NCBI GenBank assembly: GCA_025355745.1
Contig: JANXZA010000200.1
Span: 1 to 64,000, forward strand
DNA: 64,000 nucleotides
From: Rhizobacter sp.
GTDB lineage: Bacteria; Pseudomonadota; Gammaproteobacteria; Burkholderiales; Burkholderiaceae_C
Direction of reading: 5' to 3'
Part shown: positions 50,003 through 60,357 of the stretch, piece after piece
How positions within the stretch are numbered: position 1 is the first letter of the stretch
Layout of the letters: the number at the start of each line of letters is the position of its first letter
Made by a program: the position numbers and the translations under genes
Notes under the pieces: generated by a model
Database searches by the model: none
Seen by the model: the letters and a program-made list of their open reading frames with translations, nothing else
Told to the model about the DNA's origin: nothing

Positions 50003-51235
50003 TCAGAACGGCTTGCGCACGATGGCCCGGCTGCTGGTGACGCCGAACAAGGTGTAGACCAGGGTGCCGTTGTTGGCATCGCTGAAGGTCAGCGTGGCGC
50101 TGCCGACCACGCTGTCCACGGCCTGCCCCGGCAGGTAGGGATTGGCGAAGTAGGAGCCGGTGGTCTGGTGCAGCACACCGGTGAAGGTCTGGCCACTGGT
50201 CCAGGTGCCCGAGGTCAACGTGACCCAGGTGGGCGCCAGGTTCACGTCGAAGGTGTTCCAGGTGGCGATCACCGAATCCGAGCCGGGGGCGCCGACCACG
50301 AGCTGCTTGTGGTGGACGATGTTCAGGCTCCACGCCGGCTCGGCCGGGTTCCACCACAGGTCGGTGACGAAGACCGTGCTGGCGACCGGTACCGGCGGTG
50401 GCGCCGGAGGCGCGGCCACACCGTTGCCGGCGAGCGGAATCGTCACGACCGGCCGGGCTGGGTCGTTGCTGGCGAGCGTGATCGTCGCGCTGCGCGCACC
50501 TGGCGCCGAGGGTCGAAACGCGATCCCGAGCTGGCAGCTCACGGCGGGCGCCGGGCTCCAGGTCACCAGGCCCGGAACGGTGCAATCCGGGGCTTTGGTC
50601 GCAACGTGGGTGAACGCGAAGTCGGCGGCGTTCGCGCCGCTGATCGTGAACCCGTTGATGTTCAAGGTGTGCGCGCCGCGGTTCGAGACGTAGGCCGCGA
50701 CGAACGCCGGCCCGGTGCTTCCCAAAGCCACATCGGGCGAAGAATTGATGCCCAACGTGATGTCGAGAACAGGCATCGCCACCACCGCCGTTCCGCCCAG
50801 GGCGAAGGAAGCCGATGCAGCGTTGCTGAAGGTGACGGTGGCTGTCGCCAGCTTGGAGCCCACGCTGGCAGGGTTGAACGTGAAGTGCAAGCCGCAGAAG
50901 TTGCCGGCCGCGCCGGAGCGCGGAATCGTCGTGCCCACCGCACACGGCGAGTTCGCGCCACCGCTGACGCGAAACTCGCCCGCGTTGGCGCCGCTGAGCG
51001 TGATGGCGGTGATGACGGCCGGCGAGCTGCTGCTGTTGACGAGCATCGGATCGGGTGTCGAACCGGCCGACTCGCCGACCCCGGCAAAGAAGCCGCCGTT
51101 GCTGCCCGGGTTGAAGCTCACCGCCGGCGAGCCGCCTGCCGCCAGCGCATTGAAGCTGCCAAGCGTGGCGGCAAGGGTCACACCCAGACCGAGGCGCAAG
51201 CCCAGGCGAAATCGCATCGACATGCCGATCGTCAT
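50003..51235 (-). CDS. Exported choice-of-anchor D/ASPM-type protein
   Basis: 410 residues. Signal peptide (LGLRLGLGVTLAATLGSFNA). Two beta-sandwich repeats with the pattern of choice-of-anchor D domains: TAITLSGANAGEFRVSGG then CGLHFTFNPASVGSKLATAT; and GFTISGANAADFAFTHV then CQLGIAFRPSAPGARSATIT. The C-terminal 110 residues are a distinct beta domain (DLWWNPAEPAWSLNIVHHKQ, VIATWNTFDV, GTLVYTLFGV), similar in type to domains found at the end of exported Burkholderiales proteins. GGAG precedes the ATG. It is divergent from ppc. Confidence 0.78.
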   Translation of the reverse strand: MTIGMSMRFRLGLRLGLGVTLAATLGSFNALAAGGSPAVSFNPGSNGGFFAGVGESAGSTPDPMLVNSSSSPAVITAITLSGANAGEFRVSGGANSPCAVGTTIPRSGAAGNFCGLHFTFNPASVGSKLATATVTFSNAASASFALGGTAVVAMPVLDITLGINSSPDVALGSTGPAFVAAYVSNRGAHTLNINGFTISGANAADFAFTHVATKAPDCTVPGLVTWSPAPAVSCQLGIAFRPSAPGARSATITLASNDPARPVVTIPLAGNGVAAPPAPPPVPVASTVFVTDLWWNPAEPAWSLNIVHHKQLVVGAPGSDSVIATWNTFDVNLAPTWVTLTSGTWTSGQTFTGVLHQTTGSYFANPYLPGQAVDSVVGSATLTFSDANNGTLVYTLFGVTSSRAIVRKPF

Positions 51236-51425
51236 CAAATCACTCCATCCATTTTTTAGGCGTTGGGCTCGGTTAGGCGAGCGTGCGGCAGTGGCACTGC
51301 TGCACCGCGAACAGAGCGCCGGGGCCACGGCAAAATACACACAGCCGAAAATTTAAGTTGCCGCATGGATCAGCGGGCGCGCCTCTTGCATCACGTCATC
51401 CACACCAAAAGATCGAGGTAGTTCC

Positions 51426-54302
51426 ATGGCCCGTGCCACACCGACCGATGCCGCGCGCGACGCTGCCGAAAAGAATCGCCCGCTGGTCGATGACATCCGC
51501 CTGCTCGGCCGCATCCTCGGCGACGTGATCCGCGAGCAGGAGGGCCAGGCGGCTTTCGATCTGGTCGAGCGCATCCGCCAGCTGTCGGTGGCCTACCGCC
51601 TGAAGAGCGACGCCCAGGCCGGCCGCGCGCTCGACCGCTTGCTGAAGAACCTGAGTGGCGACCAGACGGTGAGCGTGATCCGCGCCTTCAGCTACTTCTC
51701 GCACCTGGCGAACATCGCCGAAGACCGCCACCATGTGCGCCGCCGCGACCACCACGATCGTCAGGGCCACTTGCAGGAAGGCTCGCTGGCCATGACGTTC
51801 GAGCGCCTGGCTGGCGCCGGCATCCGCGCTGCCGACATCGCCCACACGCTGGCCCACGCCCACATCTCGCCGGTGCTCACCGCCCACCCGACCGAGGTGC
51901 AGCGCAAGAGCATCCTCGATGCCGAACGCGCCATCGCCGAACTGGTCGAACAGCGCGACGCGTTGCACACCGAACGCGAGCGCGCCGCGAACGAAGCGCT
52001 GGTGCGTGCCCGCGTCACGCAGCTCTGGCAGACGCGCATGCTGCGCACCGCCAAGCTCACTGTGGCCGACGAGATCGAGAACGCGTTGAGCTACTACCGC
52101 TCGACCTTTCTGCGCCAGATACCGGAGCTCTACCGCGAGATCGAAGACGCGCTGCCGGGCTTCGAGATCGCCTCGTTCTTCCGCATGGGCAACTGGATCG
52201 GCGGGGACCGCGACGGCAACCCCTTCGTCAACGCCAACACCTTGAAGATGGCGTTCGCGCGCCAGGCCGAGACCGTGCTGCGCTTCTACCTGACGGAGGT
52301 TCACGAGCTCGGCGCCGAGCTGTCGATCTCGGCCTCGCTCGCGCCGGTCTCGGTCGAGATGAAGGCGCTGGCCGCCGCGTCACCGGATCAGAACTCGCAC
52401 CGCGAAGACGAGCCCTACCGGCGCGCGCTGATCGGCATGTACGCGCGCCTGGCCGCCACGCTCGAACTCTTCACCGGCACCGAGGCGCTGCGCCATGCGG
52501 TCGCGCCGCAGCAGCCTTACGCCTGCGCCGAGGAGTTCCTGCACGACCTGCAAACCATCAACGCCTCGCTTGCCGCGCACAACGCGCAGGCGCTCACCGC
52601 GCCGCGCCTGCACCCCTTGATGCGCGCGGTGCAGGTGTTCGGCTTTCACCTCGCCACCGTCGACCTGCGGCAGGGCTCAGACAAGCACGAAGCGGTGGTC
52701 GGCGAGCTGCTGCGCGTCGCCCGCATCGAGGCCGACTACGACGCCCTGCCCGAAGACCTGCGCCGCGTCGTGCTGCTTCAGCAACTCAACGACGCTCGCC
52801 CGCTGCGGGTGCGCGCCGCGAGCTACAGCGAGCTGGCGCTGAGCGAGCTGGCGATCTTCGAAGCGGCCGTGGAGATGCGCGCGCGCTTCGGAGCGAACTC
52901 GCTGCGCCACTGCATCATCTCGCACACCGAAGACGTGAGCGACCTGCTCGAAGTGATGCTGCTGATGAAGGAAGTGGGCCTGCTGCGCGGCACGCTGGAC
53001 GGTGGCGGCGATGCCAGCAACAGAGGCGAAGACAGTGAAAGCGACGGCGCCGGCGCCGTCACCGACCTGATCGTCTCGCCGCTGTTCGAGACCATCGGCG
53101 ACCTGCGCAACGCGGCCCCCGTCATGCGGGCGTTCTACGAGTTGCCCGGCATCGCGGCGATGATGAAACGCTCGCGTCGCGGCGAGTTCGGTGAGCAAGA
53201 CATCATGCTCGGCTACAGCGACAGCAACAAGGACGGCGGCAGCTTCACCAGCAACTGGGAGCTGTACCGCGCCGAGATCGATCTGGTCGAACTCTTCGGT
53301 GCGCTCGGGCGCGAACACGGCATCACCTTGCGCCTGTTTCATGGCCGCGGCGGCACCGTCGGCCGCGGCGGAGGCCCGAGCTACCAGGCCATCCTGGCAC
53401 AGCCACCGGGCACGGTGAACGGGCAGATCCGCCTGACCGAACAGGGCGAAGTGATCGCCTCCAAATACTCGCACCCCGAGATTGGCCGGCGCAACCTGGA
53501 AACACTGGTGGCCGCCACGCTCGAGGCGACCTTGCTCGGCACTGGCAACGGTGCGACGAAAGGCGCAACCAAGAGCGCGCCGAAGGCCTTCCTCGACGCC
53601 GCCGCTGCCATCAGCGACGCGAGCTTTGCGGCCTACCGCAAGCTTGTCTACGAGACGCCCGGCTTCACCGACTACTTCTTCAGCGCGACGCCAATCCGCG
53701 AGATTGCCGAGCTGAACATCGGCTCGCGCCCGGCCTCGCGAAAAGCGACGCGCGCGATCGAAGATCTGCGCGCCATCCCGTGGAGCTTCAGCTGGGGCCA
53801 GTGCCGCGTCGCGCTGCCCGGTTGGTGCGGTTTCGGCGCGGCCATCGCGACGTTCCTGGGCACCGAGCCGCAGCAACGCGCGAGCCGTCTCATGCTGCTG
53901 CGCAAGATGCACAAGCAGTGGCCGTTCTTCCGCACCTTGCTGTCGAACCTGGACATGGTGATCGCCAAGAGCGACCTGTCGATTGCGGCGCGCTATGTCG
54001 AACTGGTCGAAGACAGACGCCTCGGCAAGAAGATCTTCGGCCTGATCCGCACCGAGTGGCAGGCCACCTCGGACGCGCTGACCTTGATCACCGGCGAGCC
54101 GAGCCGCCTCGCGTCGAACCCGTCACTGGCACGGTCCATCGAACACCGCTTCCCGTACCTCGACCCGTTGAATCACCTGCAGGTGGAGCTGATGCGGCGC
54201 TATCGGCAGCGCACCGAAGGCGACCCCGAGAACGCGCGCGTGCAGACCGGGATTCACATCTCGATCAACGGGGTGGCGGCGGGCTTGCGAAATACCGGCT
54301 GA
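51426..54302 (+). CDS. ppc: Phosphoenolpyruvate carboxylase
   Basis: 958 residues, full length. Catalytic His154 in [26 protein letters not shown], the PEP-binding [20 protein letters not shown], the glycine loop [19 protein letters not shown], and the C-terminus ending in the family's ...GLRNTG. It makes oxaloacetate from PEP and bicarbonate to refill the TCA cycle. A polar insert ([19 protein letters not shown]) before [10 protein letters not shown] is longer than usual. In many Betaproteobacteria it sits next to hemC; here three exported-protein genes separate them. Confidence 0.98.
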   Translation: MARATPTDAARDAAEKNRPLVDDIRLLGRILGDVIREQEGQAAFDLVERIRQLSVAYRLKSDAQAGRALDRLLKNLSGDQTVSVIRAFSYFSHLANIAEDRHHVRRRDHHDRQGHLQEGSLAMTFERLAGAGIRAADIAHTLAHAHISPVLTAHPTEVQRKSILDAERAIAELVEQRDALHTERERAANEALVRARVTQLWQTRMLRTAKLTVADEIENALSYYRSTFLRQIPELYREIEDALPGFEIASFFRMGNWIGGDRDGNPFVNANTLKMAFARQAETVLRFYLTEVHELGAELSISASLAPVSVEMKALAAASPDQNSHREDEPYRRALIGMYARLAATLELFTGTEALRHAVAPQQPYACAEEFLHDLQTINASLAAHNAQALTAPRLHPLMRAVQVFGFHLATVDLRQGSDKHEAVVGELLRVARIEADYDALPEDLRRVVLLQQLNDARPLRVRAASYSELALSELAIFEAAVEMRARFGANSLRHCIISHTEDVSDLLEVMLLMKEVGLLRGTLDGGGDASNRGEDSESDGAGAVTDLIVSPLFETIGDLRNAAPVMRAFYELPGIAAMMKRSRRGEFGEQDIMLGYSDSNKDGGSFTSNWELYRAEIDLVELFGALGREHGITLRLFHGRGGTVGRGGGPSYQAILAQPPGTVNGQIRLTEQGEVIASKYSHPEIGRRNLETLVAATLEATLLGTGNGATKGATKSAPKAFLDAAAAISDASFAAYRKLVYETPGFTDYFFSATPIREIAELNIGSRPASRKATRAIEDLRAIPWSFSWGQCRVALPGWCGFGAAIATFLGTEPQQRASRLMLLRKMHKQWPFFRTLLSNLDMVIAKSDLSIAARYVELVEDRRLGKKIFGLIRTEWQATSDALTLITGEPSRLASNPSLARSIEHRFPYLDPLNHLQVELMRRYRQRTEGDPENARVQTGIHISINGVAAGLRNTG

Positions 54303-54425
54303 GGACCACCCACCCCTGAATCGGGGGATGGTCGCGCGCGGTCGCATCCAACGCCAGGAAATTCCCGTAGTGCCGGGTAGCTGGGTGGGGTGTCCGCTCG
54401 GCAACACCCTATTCCTGGAGCGAAC

Positions 54426-55328
54426 ATGAAAGCGAAATTCAAGCATGCAGGCACGGCCGTGGCGGTTGCGTTGGCCTGTGCCGCAGCGTTGACGGGCGCG
54501 CCGGCCTCGGCAACCCGCCTCGTCGGCCTGACCGACAAGAACCAGCTGCTGACCTTTGACAGCGCCACCCCGATGGCCAGCAGCAATGTGGTCATCAGCA
54601 ACCTGGCGGCCGGTGAAAGCATCGTCAGCATCGACTACCGCAACCCGAACCAGCAGCTCTACGGCCTGGGCAGCCTGGGCAACCTGTACGCGCTCAACGC
54701 CGCCACCGGCAACGCCAGCCTCTTCGCCAGCGGCGTGGTGCCCAACGTGGCCGGCGGCGCCACCTACGAGATCGACTGGAACCCCGCCAACAACAACTTG
54801 CGCGTGATCGGCAACGGCGCGGCGCCGAACAGCAACCGCGCGTTCACCTTCGCGACCGGCGTGACGGCGGTGCAGACGGCGCTGACCCGTGCCGATAACG
54901 GCGGCGCGCTCGATGTGGTCGGTGCAGCCTACAACAACAATCAAGACGGTTCGGTGGCAGTCGACCTGTCGCTGTTCTACATCGACGCGGCGAGCGACGC
55001 GCTGTTCTTCAACAAGAACGCCTTCGGTGGCGGCGTGCTGACCAAGATCGGCGACCTGACGCTGGGCGGTGCCTTGTTCGGCATCAACAACCAGTCGGGG
55101 TTCGACATTGCCGCCGACGGTCAGGCGTTCGTCTCGTGGCGCGAGAACCTCTACGGCATCGACCTGGGCAGCGGTGCGCTGTCGCTGAAGGGTGCCATCG
55201 GCACAAACCACAACGTGATCGGCCTGACTGCCGTCCCGTTGGCCGTGCCGGAGCCGCAAACCTATGCGCTGATGCTGGCCGGGCTGGCGGCGATCGGCGC
55301 GGTGGTGCGACGGCGCGCGCAGCGCTGA
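54426..55328 (+). CDS. DUF4394 PEP-CTERM protein
   Basis: 300 residues. Signal peptide ([18 protein letters not shown]), a DUF4394 beta-propeller-like domain ([59 protein letters not shown]), and a C-terminal PEP-CTERM sorting signal: [20 protein letters not shown] then RRRAQR. The family pattern is that an exosortase removes the tail at the outer face of the inner membrane. This implies the genome encodes an exosortase. CTGGAG precedes the ATG. Confidence 0.9.
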   Translation: MKAKFKHAGTAVAVALACAAALTGAPASATRLVGLTDKNQLLTFDSATPMASSNVVISNLAAGESIVSIDYRNPNQQLYGLGSLGNLYALNAATGNASLFASGVVPNVAGGATYEIDWNPANNNLRVIGNGAAPNSNRAFTFATGVTAVQTALTRADNGGALDVVGAAYNNNQDGSVAVDLSLFYIDAASDALFFNKNAFGGGVLTKIGDLTLGGALFGINNQSGFDIAADGQAFVSWRENLYGIDLGSGALSLKGAIGTNHNVIGLTAVPLAVPEPQTYALMLAGLAAIGAVVRRRAQR

Positions 55329-55443
55329 TCGAAGGGATGCGGTGCGGTGCGTGTCGGGTGGCGGCACCCGCATAGACACCGCCGTCGCGCAGCGGCTCAG
55401 CGCAAGCCGGGCCGCGGGTGGCGCGGCGGCACGCCCGCGAGCA

Positions 55444-56253
55444 TCAGCGCCCGGCCGCCACCAGCGCCTCCCGCACCGCCACCACCTGGCGGCGCGACAC
55501 CGCCAGCCATTCATCGACCGGCGCGATGCAGACGGCCCAGCCTTCGCCGGCGTCACTACCACCGACACCCTCCGCACCCTCTTCCCGGCCCTCACCCGCA
55601 ACCACGCGCCGCTCCAGCGCGCGCACAGCACTGCGCGCCACCAGCGCGTTGCGATGCACGCGCAGGAAACGGTCGCCGAGCCGCTGTTCCAGATCGGACA
55701 AGGCTTCGTCCAGCACATGGGTGTGCGCCGCCGTGCGCAGGGTGACGTACTTCAGCTCGGCCTTCAGGTACAGCACCTCGGCGATCGGCACGCGCACGAT
55801 GCGGCCGCGGTCACTGACGACGATCACCGGCGCTTCGACGTTGCCGGCGGCCGCCGTGGCGGGCGCTGCGGCCAGGCGCTGCGCGAGCCGCTGTGCAACG
55901 CGCTGCAACGCCGCCTGCAAACGCTCGCGCCGCACCGGCTTTGTCAGGTAGTCGACCGCGTCGAGGTCGAAGGCGCGCAGCGCATGTTCGGCGTGCGCGG
56001 TGACGAACACCACGGCCGGCGCGTCGGCCCGCTGGCGCAGTTCGGCGGCGAGCTGAGTGCCGTCGCGGCCCGGCATCTGCACGTCGAGCAGCAGCAGATC
56101 GCAGTCGTTCGTCGCCAGCCAGGCCAGCGCCTGCGACACATTCGCGGCTTCGCCGACGACGCGCGCGACAGGGTCGATGCAGTCGTGCACCAGGCCGCTC
56201 AGGCGCAGCCGCGCCAGCGCTTCATCGTCGACCAGCAAGACGCGCAAGCTCAT
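55444..56253 (-). CDS. algR: LytTR response regulator AlgR
   Basis: 269 residues. Receiver domain with VDDE, acceptor D57 in [13 protein letters not shown] and Lys in [11 protein letters not shown]; then a LytTR DNA-binding domain ([49 protein letters not shown], and [16 protein letters not shown]). An acidic Gly/Glu insert ([17 protein letters not shown]) splits the LytTR strands. ATG 56253 is chosen over GTG 56262 because GGGAGG is 8-9 bases upstream. Partner kinase is next door; the argH-algZ-algR order is conserved in Burkholderiales and Pseudomonas. Confidence 0.92.
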   Translation of the reverse strand: MSLRVLLVDDEALARLRLSGLVHDCIDPVARVVGEAANVSQALAWLATNDCDLLLLDVQMPGRDGTQLAAELRQRADAPAVVFVTAHAEHALRAFDLDAVDYLTKPVRRERLQAALQRVAQRLAQRLAAAPATAAAGNVEAPVIVVSDRGRIVRVPIAEVLYLKAELKYVTLRTAAHTHVLDEALSDLEQRLGDRFLRVHRNALVARSAVRALERRVVAGEGREEGAEGVGGSDAGEGWAVCIAPVDEWLAVSRRQVVAVREALVAAGR

Positions 56254-56286
56254 TTCCGTCACCTCCCGTCGATATGGATGACCGCT

Positions 56287-57471
56287 CTACAGCGGCACCA
56301 CGATCTGGACCCGGAACACACCGCGCTCCAGGCGCGTGTCGCATTGCGCCGCCACGTCGTGCATCAGGCGCAGGCGCTCGCGCACGTTGCGCAGCGCCAT
56401 GCCGTTGCCGGGCCGCGAGGGCTCGGCCGGCACGCTGTTCGCGATCGACAGCACCGCGCGCCCGAGCCGCACCTGGGTGCGGATGCGGATCGTGCCGCCG
56501 GCCGCACCCGGCTCAACGCCATGGCGCACCGCGTTCTCGACCAGCGGCTGCAGCAGCAGCGGCGGCACGCGCGCGCCGCCGGCGGCGGGGTCGAGTTCCC
56601 AGCTCACCTGCAAGCGCTCGCCGAAGCGGATCTGCTCGATCGCCAGGTAGCGCTGCGCGACCTCGACTTCCTCGGCCAGCGTGACGGCCTCGCGGCTGTC
56701 GGAGATGGCAACGCGAAACAGCTCGGCCAGGTCTTCGAGCACACCTTCGGCGCGCGCCGGGTCGAGCCGCACCAGGGCCAGCGCGGTGTTCAAGGTGTTG
56801 AACAAAAAGTGCGGCCGGATGCGCGACTGCAGCTCGGCGAGACGCGCCGTCGTGTCGGCCGGCAGCGAGGCCTGGGCGCGCAGCGCCAGCCAGCCGTAGA
56901 CGATGGCTGCGAGGGCAGCGCCGGCCGCCGCCGTGGCGAGCGTCATCGAGCCGCCAAGGGCATTGCCGAAGAGCGCATTGCCGAAGAGCGAATCACCGAA
57001 CAGCACGCCGCCGGCCGGGTCGGCATTCAACAGCGCGCCGAACGCGGCACCGAGGGCGCCACTCGCCGCGCCCAGCCCGGCCGCCGCCGCCCATTGCCCG
57101 GCCGCCGGCAGCGCGCCGAGCACGCGCTTCAGGCCGCAGGCCGCGAGCAGCCACATCAGCACCGCCGGCAGCGCCACGCCCGAGCCGGCCGCGAACAGCC
57201 GCAACCAGCCGGCCACGCTGGCGGCGCCGAACAGCACGCCGACCGCGACCACGGTGTGCACGAACAGCAGTGCCCGCAACACCACGCCGACATGGCAGAC
57301 ATCGAACGGCGAAGCCGCCGCCGGCAGCGGCTCGGCCGCCGCGCCGGGCAGGTCGAAGATCGTCGTGCCGAAACCGCTGGCGGGCGCAGGGCTGGCCGGG
57401 TGGTCTGCGGCGCGTGCTGCGGCGTGCGCTGCAGCCGATGTGGCGGCGGGTTTGATGAGGGGTGCTGGCAT
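56287..57471 (-). CDS. algZ: LytS/AlgZ-type sensor histidine kinase
   Basis: 394 residues. Four or five hydrophobic segments near residues 60-195 ([40 protein letters not shown]), then the His_kinase domain of the LytS class: [20 protein letters not shown] with the phospho-His in [25 protein letters not shown], and a degenerate ATP-binding domain ([37 protein letters not shown]). A repeat in the membrane part reads [15 protein letters not shown]. It is divergent from argH, sharing a 90-base interval. Confidence 0.9.
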   Translation of the reverse strand: MPAPLIKPAATSAAAHAAARAADHPASPAPASGFGTTIFDLPGAAAEPLPAAASPFDVCHVGVVLRALLFVHTVVAVGVLFGAASVAGWLRLFAAGSGVALPAVLMWLLAACGLKRVLGALPAAGQWAAAAGLGAASGALGAAFGALLNADPAGGVLFGDSLFGNALFGNALGGSMTLATAAAGAALAAIVYGWLALRAQASLPADTTARLAELQSRIRPHFLFNTLNTALALVRLDPARAEGVLEDLAELFRVAISDSREAVTLAEEVEVAQRYLAIEQIRFGERLQVSWELDPAAGGARVPPLLLQPLVENAVRHGVEPGAAGGTIRIRTQVRLGRAVLSIANSVPAEPSRPGNGMALRNVRERLRLMHDVAAQCDTRLERGVFRVQIVVPL

Positions 57472-57561
57472 CGATGCGGGCAAGGTGCGTCGATAGAATC
57501 GGTGCGCCCAAGGCCTTCGGCCTGGGGAAAGCTTCGGCCCGCATTGTCCCGCCCATCGCCC

Positions 57562-58974
57562 ATGCCCACGAACCCACTCGACAAAAAATCCCAAGCCTGG
57601 TCGGCGCTGTTCTCCGAGCCGATGAGCGAGCTGGTGAAGCGCTACACCGCCAGCGTGAGCTTCGACCAGCGGCTCTGGAAAGCCGACATCACCGCCAGCC
57701 TGGCGCATGCCGAGATGCTGGGCACACAAGGCATCGTCAGTGCCGCCGACCTGGCCTCGATCCAGCGTGGCCTGGCCCTGGTGCGCGAAGAGATCGAGGC
57801 CGGCCGCTTCGAGTGGAAGCTCGAACTCGAAGACGTGCACCTGAACATCGAAGCGCGCCTGACGCAGCTCGTCGGCGATGCCGGCAAGCGGCTGCACACC
57901 GGCCGCTCCCGCAACGATCAAGTGGCCACCGACGTGCGGCTCTGGCTGCGCGACGAGATCGGCACGCTGCTCGCGCTGCTGGTGCAGTTGCAGCGCGCAC
58001 TGGTCGAGGTGGCGGCCGCGAATGCTGAGGTCATCCTGCCGGGATTCACCCACTTGCAGGTGGCTCAGCCGGTGAGCTTCGGACACCACCTGCTGGCGTA
58101 CGTAGAAATGTTCTCGCGCGACGCCGAACGCCTGGCCGAGGTGCAGCGCCGCACCAACTGCCTGCCGCTCGGTGCCGCCGCACTCGCCGGCACCAGCTAC
58201 CCGCTGGACCGCGAGCGCGTCGCGCGCACGCTCGGCATGGTCGATGCCGAAGGCCGCGCCTGCGTCTGCCAAAACAGCCTGGATGCGGTGAGCGACCGCG
58301 ACTTCGCGATCGAATTCACGGCCGCCGCCGCACTGTGCATGGTGCACTTCTCGCGCTTGTCCGAAGAGCTGGTGCTGTGGATGAGCCAGAGCTTCGGCTT
58401 CATCGATCTGCCGGACCGCTTTTGCACCGGCTCATCGATCATGCCGCAGAAGAAGAACCCCGACGTGCCCGAACTGGCGCGCGGCAAGACCGGCCGGGTG
58501 GTCGGCCATTTGATGGCGCTGATCACCTTGATGAAGGGCCAGCCGCTGGCCTACAACAAGGACAACCAGGAAGACAAGGAGCCGCTGTTCGACACGGTGG
58601 ACACGCTGGCCGACACGCTGCGCATCTTCGTCGAGCTGGTCGCCGGCATCGTCGTCAAGCCCGAGGCGATGCAGCGCGCCGCACTGCGCGGTTACGCCAC
58701 CGCCACCGATCTGGCCGACTACCTGGTGAAGAAGGGCCTGCCGTTCCGTGACGCGCACGAGGTGGTGGCGCATGCGGTGAAGTTCGCGATCGGGCAAGGC
58801 GTGGACCTGTCGGCGTTGCCGCTTGAAGCGTTGCAGAGCTTCGATGCGCGCATCGAAGCCGACGTGTACGACGTGCTGGCGCTGCGCGGCTCGCTCGATG
58901 CACGCAACGTGCTCGGCGGCACGGCGCCAGCGCAGGTGCGCGCGCAAGTCGCGCGGCACCGGGCGCGGCTCTGA
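57562..58974 (+). CDS. argH: Argininosuccinate lyase
   Basis: 470 residues, full length. Opening [20 protein letters not shown], then [59 protein letters not shown], and the signature [20 protein letters not shown] near residue 290. It splits argininosuccinate into arginine and fumarate. The frame is open far upstream (to 55342) antisense to algZR; the family start is at 57562. Confidence 0.98.
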   Translation: MPTNPLDKKSQAWSALFSEPMSELVKRYTASVSFDQRLWKADITASLAHAEMLGTQGIVSAADLASIQRGLALVREEIEAGRFEWKLELEDVHLNIEARLTQLVGDAGKRLHTGRSRNDQVATDVRLWLRDEIGTLLALLVQLQRALVEVAAANAEVILPGFTHLQVAQPVSFGHHLLAYVEMFSRDAERLAEVQRRTNCLPLGAAALAGTSYPLDRERVARTLGMVDAEGRACVCQNSLDAVSDRDFAIEFTAAAALCMVHFSRLSEELVLWMSQSFGFIDLPDRFCTGSSIMPQKKNPDVPELARGKTGRVVGHLMALITLMKGQPLAYNKDNQEDKEPLFDTVDTLADTLRIFVELVAGIVVKPEAMQRAALRGYATATDLADYLVKKGLPFRDAHEVVAHAVKFAIGQGVDLSALPLEALQSFDARIEADVYDVLALRGSLDARNVLGGTAPAQVRAQVARHRARL

Positions 58975-59276
58975 AGATCTGAGCGCTTTTCAAGCGGTGC
59001 GCGTCGCCCGCTTGAGGCTTCAAACTCACCACCGCACAGGCGCGGAGGGCACAGAGTTGCGCAGAGAAAAATGAAATCTTTGCTTTCTCTGCGTGACTCT
59101 GCGGTTCTCTGCGTCTCTGCGGTGCGTGAGTTGGTTTTTGCATCCAAGGCGCATCGCTTGCCCGTCACACTTTGCGGCCTGCTTCGCCCCCCAATTTGTC
59201 AGTCTTGACGCCACATCCGCCGCGTCGCACGATCAGTTTGCGTTCACCTGAAACGCAGACAAAGGCACTGACCACC
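58975..59276. other. Intergenic after argH
   Basis: No gene seen. It has a 7-bp hairpin (CAAGCGG/CCGCTTG, 58991-59014) and then the large inverted repeat at 59025-59130. Confidence 0.6.
59025..59130. repeat. Large inverted repeat after argH (same family as 21026-21149)
   Basis: Arms of about 45 bases (CTCACCACCGCACAGGCGC...GCAGAGAAA and TTTCTCTGCG...GGTGCGTGAG) with a 14-base loop. It shares the CACCGCAGAG/CTCTGCGGTG words and the GAGTTGCGCAGA core with the element after sctT. Confidence 0.75.
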
Positions 59277-59417
59277 ATGGACTTCATCGAAAGCATTTTC
59301 GGCATTTCCCCAGACGGCGGATCCGGCAGCTTCGAGTTCCTGCTGTTCGCCGTACCGGTCGCCGGCATCGTCTTCCTGTGGGCCCGCAGCCGGGCGCGCG
59401 ACAAGCGCAAGCGCTGA
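59277..59417 (+). CDS. Small single-pass membrane protein, 46 aa
   Basis: The sequence opens MDFIESIFGISPDGGSGSFE, then one membrane helix (FLLFAVPVAGIVFLWARSR) and a basic tail (ARDKRKR), which puts the tail in the cytoplasm. Not recognised. The start at 59277 is set by the sense of the protein; AAAGGCAC precedes it. A codon pattern like the neighbours supports a real gene. Confidence 0.6.
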   Translation: MDFIESIFGISPDGGSGSFEFLLFAVPVAGIVFLWARSRARDKRKR

Positions 59418-59566
59418 CCCTGGCGCGTCGTTCTGACGCTTCGTTCCGACGCGCTGTTCTGGCGCGCCGTTCTCGCGCATTCACCTGCTGCGTTCATCGG
59501 CTCGCTGCCGAAGCAGGTGTTCGGCGCCGACCGCTCGCACCCACATCATTTCATTGGAGGTCCGTC

Positions 59567-60337
59567 ATGGCATCCAGCAGCAAGCAGGTGGCGAAGTTCA
59601 CCGCCGATTCGGCCTTCGTCTTCGTCGGCACCGTGGTCCAGACCCGGGCCGCGATGATGGAGGGCGTGGCGAGCGACGCCACGGCCATCGTCCAGGTCGA
59701 TCAGGTCGTCTCCGCGCCGCCGATGTTCACGGCCATGGCCGGGCACCGCGTGACAGTGCGCTTCAAGAAGCCGCCCGCGCTGCGCAAGGGCAGCCGCCTG
59801 ACCTTCTTCACCAACGGCTGGATCTTCGGCACCAGCATCGCGGTCGATGTGGTCGGCACCTCCGAGGTCGCTGGCAGCCAGGCGATGGCCACCGCCGTGC
59901 GCGGCGCCCATGCCGCGGGCAGCGACGCGGCCTTGAGCGCGCGCATCGCGTCCGCCGCGATGGGCGTGGTCGGCACGGTGGCCGAGGTCAGCAAGGCCGA
60001 CAAGGGGCCGACCCACATCAGCGAGCACGACCCGAACTGGCATGAGGCCACGATCGAGGTCGACGAAGTGCTGAAAGGCAAGAAGGGCATCAAGCAGGTG
60101 ACCGTGCTGTTCCCGAACAGCGACGACGTGCGCTGGCACAAGGTCGCCAAATACGCGGCCGGCCAGCAAGGCATCTGGATGCTGCAAAAGGGCGCTGCGC
60201 AAGATTCCAAAGGCATACCGGCCAAGGTGTTCGCCGCCATTCCCGGCGGCGCCGACGTGATGACTGCCCTGCACCCGGGAGACTTCCTCCCGCTGCACGA
60301 GCTGGAGCGCGTCAGAGCGCTGGTCCAAGCCCAATAA
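59567..60337 (+). CDS. Unrecognised protein with two similar domains, 256 aa
   Basis: Not recognised. No signal peptide or membrane helix, although ATG 59567 has a good GGAGG. Two halves follow a similar pattern: FVGTVVQTRAAM...AIVQVDQVVSAP...HRVTVRFKK and VVGTVAEVSKAD...ATIEVDEVLKGK...KQVTVLFPN. Each looks like a small OB/beta-barrel, so an internal duplication is likely. The second half ends in WHKVAKYAAGQQGIWMLQKG. It precedes the propeller gene by 20 bases and is probably cotranscribed. Confidence 0.65.
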   Translation: MASSSKQVAKFTADSAFVFVGTVVQTRAAMMEGVASDATAIVQVDQVVSAPPMFTAMAGHRVTVRFKKPPALRKGSRLTFFTNGWIFGTSIAVDVVGTSEVAGSQAMATAVRGAHAAGSDAALSARIASAAMGVVGTVAEVSKADKGPTHISEHDPNWHEATIEVDEVLKGKKGIKQVTVLFPNSDDVRWHKVAKYAAGQQGIWMLQKGAAQDSKGIPAKVFAAIPGGADVMTALHPGDFLPLHELERVRALVQAQ

Positions 60338-60357
60338 CCTTGCCAACGAGGCCCGCC

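Noticed and set aside
54303..54425. Hairpin or promoter between ppc and the PEP-CTERM gene
   Set aside because: Only a weak CCCC/GGGG stem and no convincing sigma-54 type -24/-12 element could be read, so no site is claimed.
55342..57561. A 740-codon upstream extension of argH
   Set aside because: The extra sequence is antisense to algR and algZ and has no relation to argininosuccinate lyase.
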